Translations under genes and position numbers: made by a program
Part shown: one piece after another, positions 38,492-51,130 of the stretch
Position numbering within the stretch: position 1 is the first letter of the stretch
How the letters are laid out: each line of letters begins with the position of its first letter
The notes under the pieces: model-generated
Seen by the model: only the letters and a program-made list of their open reading frames with translations
Databases searched by the model: none
What the model was told of the DNA's origin: nothing
Origin: Aquila chrysaetos chrysaetos
Taxonomy: Eukaryota > Chordata > Aves > Accipitriformes > Accipitridae
DNA length: 64,000 bases
Direction of reading: 5' to 3'
Assembly (NCBI RefSeq): GCF_900496995.4
Contig: NC_044014.1
Coordinates: 186,001 to 250,000, forward strand

Positions 38492-41400
38492 TGGACCATG
38501 AAGTTTTTTGCCTTCCTCACATTTACAGATGTCTAATTTGCCATTCTAATTACCTTTCCTATTGAAGTAGACATTTTCTAAACGTTTGTTTGGAAAAAAA
38601 AATAACAAAAGATCTTTCCACAACCTTTTCTTCCTTTGAGAAGGTCCTTTTGAACACCCCTTTCCATATCTTCTTATAACTTCTGCTTCTTAGTCTTTTA
38701 ACCCTTGTTCTAGTGACCGATTTTGTTAGTCATTTTGTTCCTTCCAAACTTGAATTCATATAGAGTTTTTCTGTACCATTGACAATTAAAGAGTCCTTAT
38801 GTTCTGCACAAGTGGTTACAAGATACTTTTAATATTTGCAATTCAGTTTATTTGAACTTAAATGAACGTAAAACTATTCAGAATTATTTTAATCAGTATA
38901 AATAAATCCAATCTTTCATCTTTACAGAAGACAAAACGAGGGGCGGCGAGGAGGGGGAATGACCCCAGAAAACCTGAATACATAGTGTGGAATAAGGGGA
39001 AGCAAAAGTACAGGAGAAAGGATTACTGTCATCATTCATTTGGCAAATTGGATGTCAAATAAGCAAAAATTTATGCCAGCAGAAAAAAAAATGAGGTATT
39101 GGTCATTTGGCATGAGACAGGATAGAAAGCACACATTAGATTGTGTCAAAGTGAAGTTAAGCCTTGTGATTTTACATATAGAGTGTACCTGTGGGGAAAA
39201 AAAAAGTTATGTTCCATGCTGATACAGTATCACAAGACAAGTGTTTGCTAATATCACATATGGAAAAAATCTGCTAGGAATAAAACTGCATTAACATTTT
39301 TTTTCATTCAATAAATACTTGCTATGGAGCATGAAGTGTTTCCTCCTAAAAGCTTTTTTGGAGCTGAGAAATAAGATTAAAGGATACAGGACCCTTATAT
39401 CGCTCCATCTTTACCTTCATATCTCCTACTCTCAACTACCATTCTCTAGAGTTTTGCGAAAGGCTTTGGATCTCTCATTTGTATCAATACCTGCCACTAT
39501 ATCAACAAACACCTGCTTATGAAAAGCTGAGGTTTTATTTCTAGCAGCACAGAAGAATCTCCCTGGCTATTGTCTTCCTGTTATAAGGACTTAAATCTTG
39601 GTTCCCTGCCTTGCTTTTGTGATTATATTCTCTCCACATTTTCCATGTGATTTTTACAACTAAGTGTATCCTTGGCTCATAGCTTTAGTTTATTTCTATA
39701 TTTAACCCCATAGATGATATTATAATGCGATTTCCAACTACACTGAGGCAAAACTAAAAACTGAAGGATCAAAACCTCAGACCTAAAAATTAAAAAACTA
39801 AAGCCAAAAACTAAAGCCACTGAACTACTAGCAAACCTTGTGCCAAGGGCTTTCTCACCTCTAAGTTCCATCTCAGGCCCCCGAGATAAAATGCACAACT
39901 TTTTGGATGGCACAGAGAGCCTCAAAACACTCTTATTCACCTTCTCAGCCTTTCAGCATTTAAAGTTCTCTACAGACCAGCATTTCAGAAGAGGAACTGA
40001 GGCTAGACAGGCAACCACACTCCAGTTGTGGCATCCCCAGCCGCTGGAGTACTTTCTTCATGCCTCTGATTCCGTAGGATTTTAAAATGAGGTACAGCCT
40101 TCCTTCTACTCATATTGTTCATGTTTCACAGCATACCAAAGGTCCTCTCCAAAATAGTTCAGTCAGTCACTAGTGCAAAAGCTAACTTCCTAGTCAGATT
40201 TCAAAAGATACGTATTTCTTATTGATGACCTTAATGTGAGAAAATAATGTATTTGACTGATCAGATTTCAAGGAAGGAAAGCCTCTGCAAGAAGTTAATC
40301 TCATCTCACTGCTTCAAGATACTTAAGTATCTGTAAAGGTAACTGTAAGCATACGAACCAACAGGACTACTTATACAAGATATTCTTGTATTTTTGTGGT
40401 TTATTGGAATTGCTTTATTGGAAGAGCTTAGATCTGTTAAATAACTACATATCTATTATTTTCCCTAATACAGGGTTCCTACCATGACTTTAAAAAGTAG
40501 AGCTCTGTTTAAATATGCAACTTTTAAACTCCTTTAATTACTTTCATTTTTCTTTAATACAGGATAATTCCTCAATATGAGTCATTCCAGTGTATTTTTA
40601 AAACTACTTTGACTGACACACCGTTTTATTTTCCATTAGTGCTACCAAGAAATCCTGTTATGGAAAAAACAGCCGTGCTCATTCACTTCTGGCCTCAAGT
40701 GCAAAAGAAACAATAGCATTCCTTTGTCAATCCAATTAGCGTGCACTAATTAAAAGTATTATTCGGGTCAGTCTAGTTGGCTCATTGAAGAATATATTAT
40801 CTATGGAACCATTCCTGAATGTACTCCTGGATCACTAAAACAACCCAACCAAAAAAAAGACAGTGTTGCTAACATTAGGGGCCTATGTGAACTGCTTGGG
40901 CAGTCCCTAGGAGAATGCAGCTCCAATTCCTTGAACACTGTTACTTTGACCGTTGACTGGCTCTTAACCGAACACTTAGAGTTGCTACACTCTAAAAAGA
41001 AAAGTCTAAATGCACAAAATCACAGCAGCATTTTCCATCATGGAATTGGACGCATGTTGTAGAAAGCCAATGTGGACGAGAACACATTCGATGGCCTTTT
41101 TCCTCATAAGTGAGCTATGAAAACCTCCCGCGGAAGTTCAGCAAACAGTCTTGAGGGTTTTTTCTGGTGGGAGCACACTTGGTTAGTATTCTCACAAAAT
41201 TAGAAATACTATACAGTTTCTGAGATGAAGGTTTCACTGTGTTTCATCCTGTACAAACAGAACAAAAAGGCTGCAGGAGGTGCTTTTAAGTGGACATGTA
41301 TTAGAGGAGTTCAGCCACTACCCTGTCAAAAGGGAGGAGCATACCGGCCAGCACTGGAGGCTGCATGGTCTAGAAGCCCACCTGTCTCCTAGCAGAGAAA

Positions 41401-44400
41401 CTCTTGTCCTACACAGAGCCCTTCTTACTTGAACTATGCTTGGTGACCTTCTCCGTGCATTAGGGAGTAGGGAAAATAACAGGATGGTGAAATCAAATGA
41501 CTAGAGAGGAGACAGAGAAAGAAAAACAGTAACGTGGATGGAAAAGAGAGAGATGGCAGTGTAGGAAGAGATGAGAGACAGAAGGTAAACTTGGCAAGAC
41601 TGAGAAATTAAGCCAAATCAGGAGTGTCCATGTAGGGAGCTTTTTACTTCTCTTGTTTGTCACATTCTAGTTAAGTGGTATTAGTACCTGAATGCAGCAT
41701 CATCATCTGGTGCTTTTACATCAGCCCCGCACTTTTCTGGATACAGACAAGAGACAGCAAGTGTAAGCAGCTAAAACTGCAGCACAACTGGGCATACAGC
41801 AATCACTGTCACACCAGTAACACATCATTTAAAATAATAACAGCATTGTATTTAAAATTACTGTCATCCTACAGTAAGCACAAGGAAACGCTATTAGTGA
41901 CATGAGAGAAGGATGACCTTGTTTCCAAGATACCTGCCTACAACAACATATCTGTTTTTTTAAAATGATTTTCATTCATTTCAGTGGTACACTTGTTCCA
42001 GAAGTTGATAGTAATCATAAGAGGAAGAAAAATGGGGACCATTTCAAACACTACCCTTTTGTATTTTTCTTTAAAATTAAGTGAAATAGTATTACAGTGC
42101 CCTCAGGTGGTGTAAATTCAATTCTGTCCTATTGTCTTTTCTAGAAAGACAGCTCTGTAAATAATACTAATTTTCAGCAAGCTGAATGAATATGGAAGAA
42201 ACATACAAGGTAGAGCAAGCACCACGGTTATAGTTGCCATACACCTGACTAATCTACTGTGCTTCTAGCTCCCGTTTGAAGGACTCCGCTGTCCTTCAGC
42301 TTATAACCACACTCTGGTCCTCTTCGTACCTGCTCCTGAACTGGCTCCTCATGTCTAGCCACCAGCACACATTAAAGCATTCCCCAGACAGCTCAGGGAA
42401 GTAATTTCCAGACTGTTCCAAAATCCGAACTGCACTAAAGGAATTTGAATCCCACCAATCCTTTATTTCCTATGCAAATGATACTTTCTATTCCTTTCAT
42501 GGTGATTTGGGAAACTCTCCTACCACTCTGAAGTTGTGTGTTATAGGAAATGCTGTGCTGATCCTTCAATTTTCTAATGATTGCCTCCAGGATTTCTGAG
42601 AGTGGCCAGAAGAATTGCTGTTACATTTTCAGCAGCTATCTTTGTAAACTGTACCCTTCAAAGAAAAAACAATGCAACCTTCTCACCCGAAGTCATCCCC
42701 CACTGCCCTCGCCCTGCTTTCAGTAATCACTAATTACTTTTTTTTTTAACCTCACTTACACATTCAGGAAGAGTTTTAGTAACAAAACACTTCTCTGTGG
42801 CTCAGGGAGAATCAATAGTGCTTACAAGCACACTCTTTATTTATTGGCAATTTACTCCTGAATTCCCCCATCTAGGCTATCAATAGGAAGGCAATCTCTA
42901 TAGCACTAATGACTTGCGGTAAAGTATATACATCTGTTTAATACAAATAAGGGCAAACGATTTCCCAGTCTTGGTTGGATAAAATAGAGCTCAGGAGGGC
43001 TTATCTCACTTAAAAAGAATAACTTGTAGCCTTCTCTCATTAAAAGGATAAACTATTAGAGTGGAGACAAGTAGGAAAAAAACAATGTTGGTGGAACGAG
43101 GGAAGGGGAAGAGGGTTGGTGGACGCTCGGGTCTGACTTGACCTAAGGCGGCAATGCTCTTAATACGAACAATAACCTAAGCCATTGGCAGAAGAAAAGC
43201 AACAAGTAAAACAGGGGTTTGAGACAAGAAAAAAACCAAACCAAACCAGAACAAAGCAATTGAAGGCCTGGGAACTTCAGCAACACCACTGATCTGCTGG
43301 AAGCTGCACTAGCAATTCAGTCAACCGCATACTGACTCCTAGCTCCACTGGGGGAGGAAAAGCCCTTCATTTTGAAAAGTACATTAAGCCAAGAAAATGC
43401 TGCCCACCTTATCATCAAGAGTGCCTCTCATGAGACGCAACAGGTAGAACAAAACTAATGCTGATAACTGCTTATCTTAAATCTCTCAGAAGTTTCACCT
43501 GCAAAAATGCTGTTCCATTTTTTTGTCCTAAAATAAATATATATATAAAATTCTGCCCATGCTACTTTCCACCAGTGATCATATTTACAGTAATGGTGAT
43601 TTTAACATGTCAAATACTTTCCCTGAACTTAATTCATGTTTTCCAGAGCTTCAAAAACTTGTTGCTTAAAATCCAAAGCAGACCAACGAATTCACACAGA
43701 GGTCTTGAAAACTTCCTGATGATACCTTTAAAATCATGCTCTAGTCTTCAGCAGGAATACGTTATTTTGGAAGGATTTATGTATATAGCTCCCTCCACCC
43801 CTATAATTCTCCAAAATGAGATTGAAGCCTTAAAAAGAGAGTAGACCCAACAGAGGCACAAGGTTGCAATACATATTGAGCCTTTTGATTTTGTTCTTTC
43901 TAGAAAATACTGAAAGGCAGTCTCATCTATGTGCTTGATAGCTGAAGTTAACTGGCTTCCCAGGAAGGCATGGGTAAGGAACAGAAAAGGTAGATCCAAC
44001 TTTTAGGCCAAAATATGCCTAGAGGAACTTGAAGAAAAATTTTGGTTTGACAGCTTTATTTTGAGCTCTTCTGTTAAGCTGTGGAAACTTAGAAAGCCAA
44101 CTAACGTCTTCACACAGCCACAACTGTTCATTTGCAATAGGAATACCATAAAAAGCCTCTGAAACTTGTCAGGAAAAGGGAAGCAGTATGACAAGAAACT
44201 ATTGCTTGTGATTTCAGGGGTTCATCTCTCTTATTTGGGAAGGGCAAATCAAAGAAGGGACAGAAACATGGTCCTTCTCCATGGCATCATGCTCCCTCTC
44301 TCAGCTTTTGGGCACTGCCAACCCCCAGACTATCATCATCCTGGACTCTGCTTTGTACCAGCAACCTATCAATCGTATTTCACAGACAGCCCTGAAAGAA

Positions 44401-47400
44401 ACCTAAGATTTCTGACAGAGGCAATTTGATGAATGGGTTAACTATCCTGTAGTCAGCGCAGTGCTAGAGTAACCTAGCTTCGTTTGCTTTGCTGAGGTGA
44501 CAGCCCAGAGAAAACAGCACAGCATCTAGTCCAACTTAGCTTGCTGCATACCTCAGGTAAGGTCTCATCCTGTACCTGCTCTTAGCCCAGTGCTGCTGTG
44601 GGTAGGCTCCTACCAGCCCCATCTAGCCACTGCCTCTGCTCCAGCTGCAGCAAAGGCGCACCCTTCGGAAGAGGGCTGGTACTCCAAAGAGACAGAAGAG
44701 ATGTGGATTTCTTGGCTTTCCAAAAGCATTGTAAACTCAGATGTCAAAATAACCAAACGTGCTGCCTACTTCAATGCACTGCAGACAGAACAACCCACGG
44801 GAAATCTTTTCATCCCCTTACAGATTTGTTTTATGAAAGACACCACTTCGCTTTCAGCCACAGCATCCTCCATTTGGAGCTAAACAAATCCCATTTAGCC
44901 CTGCCACCAGACTTCTGCTCCCTGTGCTGACAGGTACAGCCTACCGCAACAGCAAGCTCCTCGGCAGACCCTGGGCCTTGGCTGTCTCTGCCCAGCACAA
45001 CCACCTGTCCAGGGACGCCGGGCTCAGCGCTGAGCTGAAACACTCTGGGAGCCGATGGCGGCTGCGACGTAAGCAACGTTCCCTCCAACTGGGCACAGAC
45101 CCCCAGCACCCAAACCGGGCAGGTGGGAGCAAAGGCCCAGGGCTGGGGGCCAGGGGCAGAGGGAGTGTATGGGGCAGCCCCAGGTGTGGCTGATGAGGCT
45201 GATGAGGGCCAGCACTGCCTTCGGCACACCTGGGACCCATCAAAGCAATGGCTGAACCCTAGCAGTAGTCCCACCGGAGTGCAGAGGTATTTGCTAATTC
45301 CGTAACACTTTAGAAGGGTGGTAACAAAATATAAAACGCTCGTTACAGAGTGTTTTTTGTGGTTTTACAGGACAGAGACTGAATTCTGTGGCGGGGGAAC
45401 TGCATCCCTCAGTTGTAACACAGTTTGCAAACGAGTTTCTTGACGCACTATAATTAATTCTCAGATATCACTGGCAAAGGACGCAAGACTACAGACTTTC
45501 CAGCTAGGAATTCCGGGCTTAAACACCACTGGGGATAACTAGCTTTTGGCACTGAGACGCCGTAATGATTTACTGTTAAGCAGAAGAATAATACAAGATT
45601 TAGGAAAAGACTCCTTCCAGCCTTACAAAAATAAATGTAGTGTTAGAACAAACTGAAGTCTGCGTATAAATGAGTGCTCAGTTGGCTTTATTTATACAAC
45701 CTTGTAACACAATACTCCAGTTTAAGGATATAATTAGGAGCATTGTGTTAGACAGCTATAAAAATACAGACTACCAGACAGTTGTCAAAAGAGATACTTA
45801 GTACTGCTTTGTTCATAATGACAGATTGCAGACAAAACCCCATGCGGCTTAAGCACAAACTCTTGAATGATGACACATTGTTGCCCGTTTTTATTTCCAT
45901 ATCCTTTGAGACTTAATTTTCACACAATCACAGAAAGTTACTTTATTTACCAGACATTTTTGTGTACACAAACAGAACAACTCAGCCGGCCATCACAAAA
46001 AAGAAAAAATTTATTTCCTCTGCGTGTTCCCCCTTTAATGGCAAAGTACAGTATCCAGAAATTTTACTGGTCAGATGACATTTCTCTATGTATTCCTTCT
46101 CACTGTGGCACGCAATGACCCCCTGACCAGAAGCATTTCTGTCCTGTGCATTCTGGTCTTCATCACGGTTATTCTGCCAGTGGATGCAGTGTTCAGTAAA
46201 TGTCCTTGTGAGCATAAAGATGCCAGATTGTGTCAGAGAGGCAGCAGAATCTGGGAAGGTTACAGACTCCTCCCGGCCCCAGGATTCCTTCAGTACTCCC
46301 TGCTGTGTGCTCTTCTCCCTTGTTCAGACCATACCATAGAGCTAACACTGGCAATACATGGCTAGGGGGGATGGGACAGTCTGCCTTATGCCTACATGCA
46401 GACCTACTGTGAGACTTCACCCTGAAGTGTTCAGAGAAAAAGTCAAAACTGCTGGGTACATACAACTTACTTAACAGTGAATACACTGGAAGCCCTCAGA
46501 TACTTGAATGGGTAGAGAGCATTTCCACGTATGGATGGGCCCTCTTAGGGGCTGATTTCCTCCACAGCTGCTCTCTGCTGTCCGGACAGGACAGTGCACG
46601 TGAGTGGGTAGAGTAATGAGGGGAAACAGAAAATTAGAGTTTGAGGGAGAAAGGGATTTCCCAGCTTGTTAAATCTGATCCCTTGTTACATAACTGATTT
46701 TCTTCATCTGTCTTGAACTTCAGCCTAGTCTGCAATCTCAAGCGGACAGAGGACAAGCACCTAAATGGTCAGCTCTGCCAAGATGGCTGGGCATGCACCA
46801 TCATAGAATTTTTATTCTCTGCAGTTTCAAGCCGACAGGAAAAAAAATTCTGCAAATCTCTCTCCTAAATGTGAGAGTCTAAATTGCACCACAGAGGTAT
46901 GAAGTGTTGTTTAGTATTTTGCCCTAAGTACAATACTATAATAATACCATACTCTAAGGCAATAACTTCATTTTTGCATTTTTATGCTTCTTCATATTTC
47001 TGTTACACTGTTCTCAAGGTCATCCAGTTTCTCTTGTGTGCTGCTCTATACTGATGAGGACTCTCAGCTCTGTACCATTAACATATTCCTACTTTTTGTG
47101 CCAAGGATCATAATGAAAAATATTAAATATGGCCTCTCCTAGAACATACATCATCCCGTGAAGATGGTTCAACAGAGATCATCTAGTCTAAAATGACTTT
47201 GTTTTCTAGTGACTGCATTATTAGCCCAAAACACCCCTCATTTTTAAACACAGGGATCTCTTTTAGGTATGCTGTGAAGCAGCAGCATCCACACGGTCAG
47301 GAACACAGGCAGACAGCGTGATTACGGGGCCTCAGCATGGATTTTCCCACCCTCTTGTCACCAACGCTCTAAGTAACTCCATGCAACAATATCACTTTCC

Positions 47401-48050
47401 CTCCCCTACCTAGCTTCACTCCTACCTCCACCAGCTGCAGAATAATTCAGAAAAGGAAGCCTGTGTGGAGAGCTGCCTTGCGTTCCCCTTTCCCCAGTCA
47501 CTCTGTTTCGACATGGACGTTTACAGCTGCGCTTTGGAATAATGTAGAACACAGTGAGGAATGTTTTCATGTACTGCGTGCACACCTGACTTCTCTGTAG
47601 TCCATAAAGTGAGACAGAAAGCACATGCGTTTACATGCAATAAATGTAAAACACGGATTATTCTTATTTGTGGTTTATTTTCTTTTAGTACATAGCCTCT
47701 CAGACATTTTCAGCAGCACAAAAGCTACAAGAAAAGGTACCTTCCCCATCCTTATGCACGACAAAGAGAAGTACGGGCAGGTTAAACAGAACTTGTCTGG
47801 AGTTATTTGTACTGTAGTATTTAATACTGGTCAATGCAGTATAAAACTCCATTCTGAATATGCCAGAATGCGTAAATCTCAGGCGAATTTGATGTTACTA
47901 ATCTCCGTTTTGTTTCCATGTCACTCAGGGGCAAAACAAAACACTCACTAATTTTAAACGGTGGAAATGAATCCTCAGCCCGGCCTGGACCTGCATCCAA
48001 ACACGTTCATAAAGCCCTGTCTTTGTTAGCAACGACGGCCCAATAAAAAC
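38492..48050. other. Intergenic, no gene recognised
   Basis: AT-rich sequence leading up to the NKX6-2 CpG islands. It holds a SOX and homeodomain motif cluster at 40709-40753 and a GC-richer patch at about 44900-45200 whose overlapping frames are artefacts. No coding exon with family resemblance was found. Confidence 0.55.
40709..40753. promoter_or_regulatory. Candidate neural enhancer core (SOX plus homeodomain sites)
   Basis: Two SOX-type sites (AACAATAG at 40709-40716; CTTTGTC at 40722-40728, reverse of GACAAAG) sit 4-20 bp from two homeodomain sites (CAATTAG at 40733-40739; CTAATTAA at 40746-40753). SOXB with homeodomain sites is a known grammar of ventral neural tube enhancers. The cluster is about 11.6 kb upstream of the NKX6-2 start. 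Function is inferred only. Confidence 0.3.
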
Positions 48051-50500
48051 ACATCATGGTTCCACAGCCGAGGGAAACGCCGCGCTCCGTCTCCCCGCAG
48101 CCGTGTCGTGCGAGCGGGGACCGCCGCGGGGCACGGCCGGAGGCATCCACCTAAGCCTCCCTCAACCCCGCTGCCGGCCTCCGTCCCGATCCCTTCGCAC
48201 TGAGGGCCCGGCGCCCCGCCTCACCGCCCGCCGCTGGCCACAACGCGCCCGCTCCCGCAGAAAAGCGGCAACGGGGCCGAGAGAGGCGGCGCGACGCCTC
48301 CGCCTTCCGCCCTCCCTGACAGAGCGGACCGGCGGCGGACTGGCGGCAGCGCTCCGCAGAGCGGCGGGCTCGGGGAGGGGGCGACGGGCCGGGCCACGGC
48401 CGCCGCCGCCCGAGGCCGCCAGGGGGCGCCGCCAGCCCGCGGCGGGGCGGCGGAGGCGGCGGGCGGGGCCCGGGCCGGCACCCGGGGGGGCGCGGCGCGG
48501 ACCCGCAATGGCGGGACACCCGCCGCGCCCCGCGTCCCCGCCGCTCCGCCGCGGGCGGGGGACGGCGGCCCGGGAGCGGACCGTTACTGGTGGCGGAGGC
48601 GCGGCGGGTACCGGCCCCGGGGGCGGCTCGGCCGGGCGGTGAGCCGTCGCTGCCGGCGGCCCGCTCCCGTTTTCCTCCGCCGAAATTAACCTCCGGGAAG
48701 CGGCGTCTTGTAAAGGGAACGCGGCGTGTCCGCACGCCGGAGCGGGCTGTAGCGCTCCAGACCAACCCGGCCGAGGGCCCCTGTCAGCAGTGGAAGGAAC
48801 GTACGTGTAACCAGAAACGGCTCAGAGGGGTTGATGTCCACCCTGCAAGGCCTCTGCCAAACGGTCTCGGCCGCAGGCAGCGGCCCCGGCGGGTAGCGAT
48901 GCCCGCCCAGCACTGGCGGCAGTGAGCTCCGGCGCCCCGCCGGGCAGCGGGCTCCTCGGGACGGCCCGTTTCCCAGGCGGCGAAGCCCCGGCTTGCTGTA
49001 CCGAGGTCACCCGAGCCGCCCCGGGGGGGCTGCCCTGCCGCTGCGCCGTCCCCAAGCGGCACGGCCTCTGCAGCCGAAACCGGGTTTGCTTAAGACTTAG
49101 GGAGCGCTGGGAGCTGGGGCTGCACTCCGGGCTTCCCGGCGGGAGGGCGCAGTCCGGCCGAGGGGGCAGTCCGGTGGGGCGGGCGGGGACGCGCGACCCG
49201 CCCGGGGGCGGGGAGCCGGGGCCGGCGGCGGGGCCCCGCGAGCGGTGCCTGCCCGAGGTTCCCGCGGAGGGCCGCGAGGCCGGCAGCCTCCTTCGGTGCC
49301 CCCCCCGCCCCGCCCCGTCGGAGGGCCGGAGGAAAGGACACAAAAGCAGTTTGATCACGCCGCGGGGTCTGCAGAGATAAACCCCGCTATCTCCACTCGG
49401 AAAAACGGGGGTAGTAGATTGCAGGGAAGTGAATGAACATGACAAACGTACCGTTAATGTGCAACAAGCGTCACCCATGACAGATACCAATTACCGGCCG
49501 GCCTCAGAGCACTGTTTTAGCGCGAGTTTTAACCCAGAGGACGGGAGAGGCAGCCGGGCTTCGGGTCTGCCCTTGGGGACTCGCACGGCCGGGCCGCCGG
49601 CCCAGAGGCCGCCCGGCTGGACGCCGGCCGGCCCGGCGGGAGGGCTCCGGAGCTCCGGGGCAGCGGGCCCCCGGGGAGCTACGCAGCCGCCGCGGCTGCC
49701 AAAGGCAGCCGGGGTAACGCGCGTCGGGGGCCTGTGCGCTGCCGGCTGCGGACGAAGCCGAGATGCGTCCCGGGGGAGCGGGGCGGAGGCGGGACGCGGA
49801 CCCGGACCCGGACCATCTCCGGTGTTCCCGGTACTGCCCCGCCGACGCGGGGGGTGGCGGGGGCCGCGCTCTTACCCTATTCCAGCGGTCCCCGTGCGAG
49901 GCAACGGCATCCCGGCGGGGCCGGCTCCTCGGGAACGACCGCCCGCCGCCGGCGCGGGGGGGGGCCCGGATTAGCGCCCGGCGCCCGGCCCCCGGCCGAG
50001 CGGGGCGGAGAGGCTTCTCTCTCGCTAGCGGAGCCCAAACGGTCCGTGCCGCGGCGTTGGCAGGCGGAGGCGGGAACGCCCGCGGCGGGAGGGCGCGCAG
50101 CCGGCCCGGCTCCCGCTCCATCGCCCCCGGCACCGCCGCCGGGGGCGGGGAGGGCGGCAGGACGGGGGAGGCCCGCGGACCGCCTCGGCGGGATGCCGCC
50201 GGTGTGCGACCGGGGGAGGCACAGGCATACAGAGACCGAGACGACCCCCGGGCGGGGCGGCGCGGCGGCCCCTGCCCGCCCGGGACGGGGCCCTTCCCCG
50301 CGCCCCGGGAGCGCCGGGCGGGCCCGCGGCTTTGCGGGGGGCCGGTCGCGCCCCGCTGCCTGCAACGCGTTCCCGCGGCTCCGTGAGCCCGAGCCGGGGC
50401 GCGGAGGGGGCGGGGGGGAACGGGGGGCACTCGGCAGCTCCTTCCCCGCACAGGCAGGCGCTGCGGAGAGGTGAGCGGGCAGAGAGCTGACGGGGTTAGT
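48050..50500. promoter_or_regulatory. Large upstream CpG island
   Basis: About 2.4 kb of very GC-rich, CpG-dense sequence with many GC boxes. Long open frames occur on both strands and in several phases at once (up to 355 codons), with Arg, Pro, Ala and Gly-rich sequence. This is what composition alone gives, and no domain is visible. It could hold an unseen non-coding promoter or be part of the broad CpG domain usual at developmental homeobox genes. Confidence 0.75.
48416..48430 (+). promoter_or_regulatory. CTCF-type motif
   Basis: CCGCCAGGGGGCGCC matches the core CTCF consensus at essentially every informative position. It lies near the desert-side edge of the CpG island block, about 3.9 kb upstream of the NKX6-2 start, where an insulator would be plausible. 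Confidence 0.55.
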
Positions 50501-50539
50501 CGGGGGAGCTGGATAAACCCCTTACTGCTGTCTTTGTCG

Positions 50540-51130
50540 CTGCTGCTTACAGCAGAGGGAGGAAAAAGCAATGAAGTCGTTTATTAAACCTTCTTTAGGG
50601 CAGCGTCGTTGTTAATCTCACGTTAAGCTATTTAGGAGGGCGCGTATAACAAGAGACGCAGACTGTTAAATCGCATCTAACTTCAGCGATCGAAAATAAA
50701 GACCGTTGCTTGAGCCGGGTAATGACTTCCCAAACTCACACCGACATTCGGGCTGTTGCCTCGGGTCGGACGAAACCCCCTTCACCTGCAAACGGTTCTG
50801 ACGATCGACACAACTACATCCGAAGGACCACGCGTTTCACTAATTGTTCTGGTACGATGGAGTCGATTCACGTTCACTTTGTGAACACTTTGAAAAGTTT
50901 TAGTTCCCCACTTGTTGTGGTCAGTATTTTCCTTGGTTAACAATGCGTCAAAAACGTAGGAGAAGGCAGTTGCTAGGCGAAGAACGCGCTATAAACCCCG
51001 TTTCCGGAATTATTTTCTATGAAAACCTCAAACCCGAATTCTTCTTTTCTTGGCAAGTAGGCGTGTTTTCGATTAGGAAGAATACCAGTGGTAATTTTAT
51101 TTGTGCGAACGAGCTTCGTTCCGCGGCGAT
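50540..51130. promoter_or_regulatory. CpG-retaining, moderate-GC regulatory candidate
   Basis: This stretch has balanced base content but many intact CpG dinucleotides (for example GCGATCGAAAATAAAGACCG, CTGACGATCGACACAACTAC, CGCGTTTCACTAATTG and GATTCACGTTCACTTTGTGA). In a vertebrate such CpGs survive when the DNA stays unmethylated. It lies between two CpG islands, 1.2-1.8 kb upstream of the NKX6-2 start. No exon is recognised. Confidence 0.4.

Noticed and set aside
44831..45274. 147-codon minus-strand frame and neighbours near 45 kb
   Set aside because: GC-rich patch with frames on both strands, low-complexity Pro/Ser/Gly/Ala sequence and no known domain.
46075..46365. 96-codon frame with a hydrophobic start resembling a signal peptide
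   Set aside because: No family recognised, no promoter or splice support, and a hydrophobic start is easy to get in T-rich DNA.
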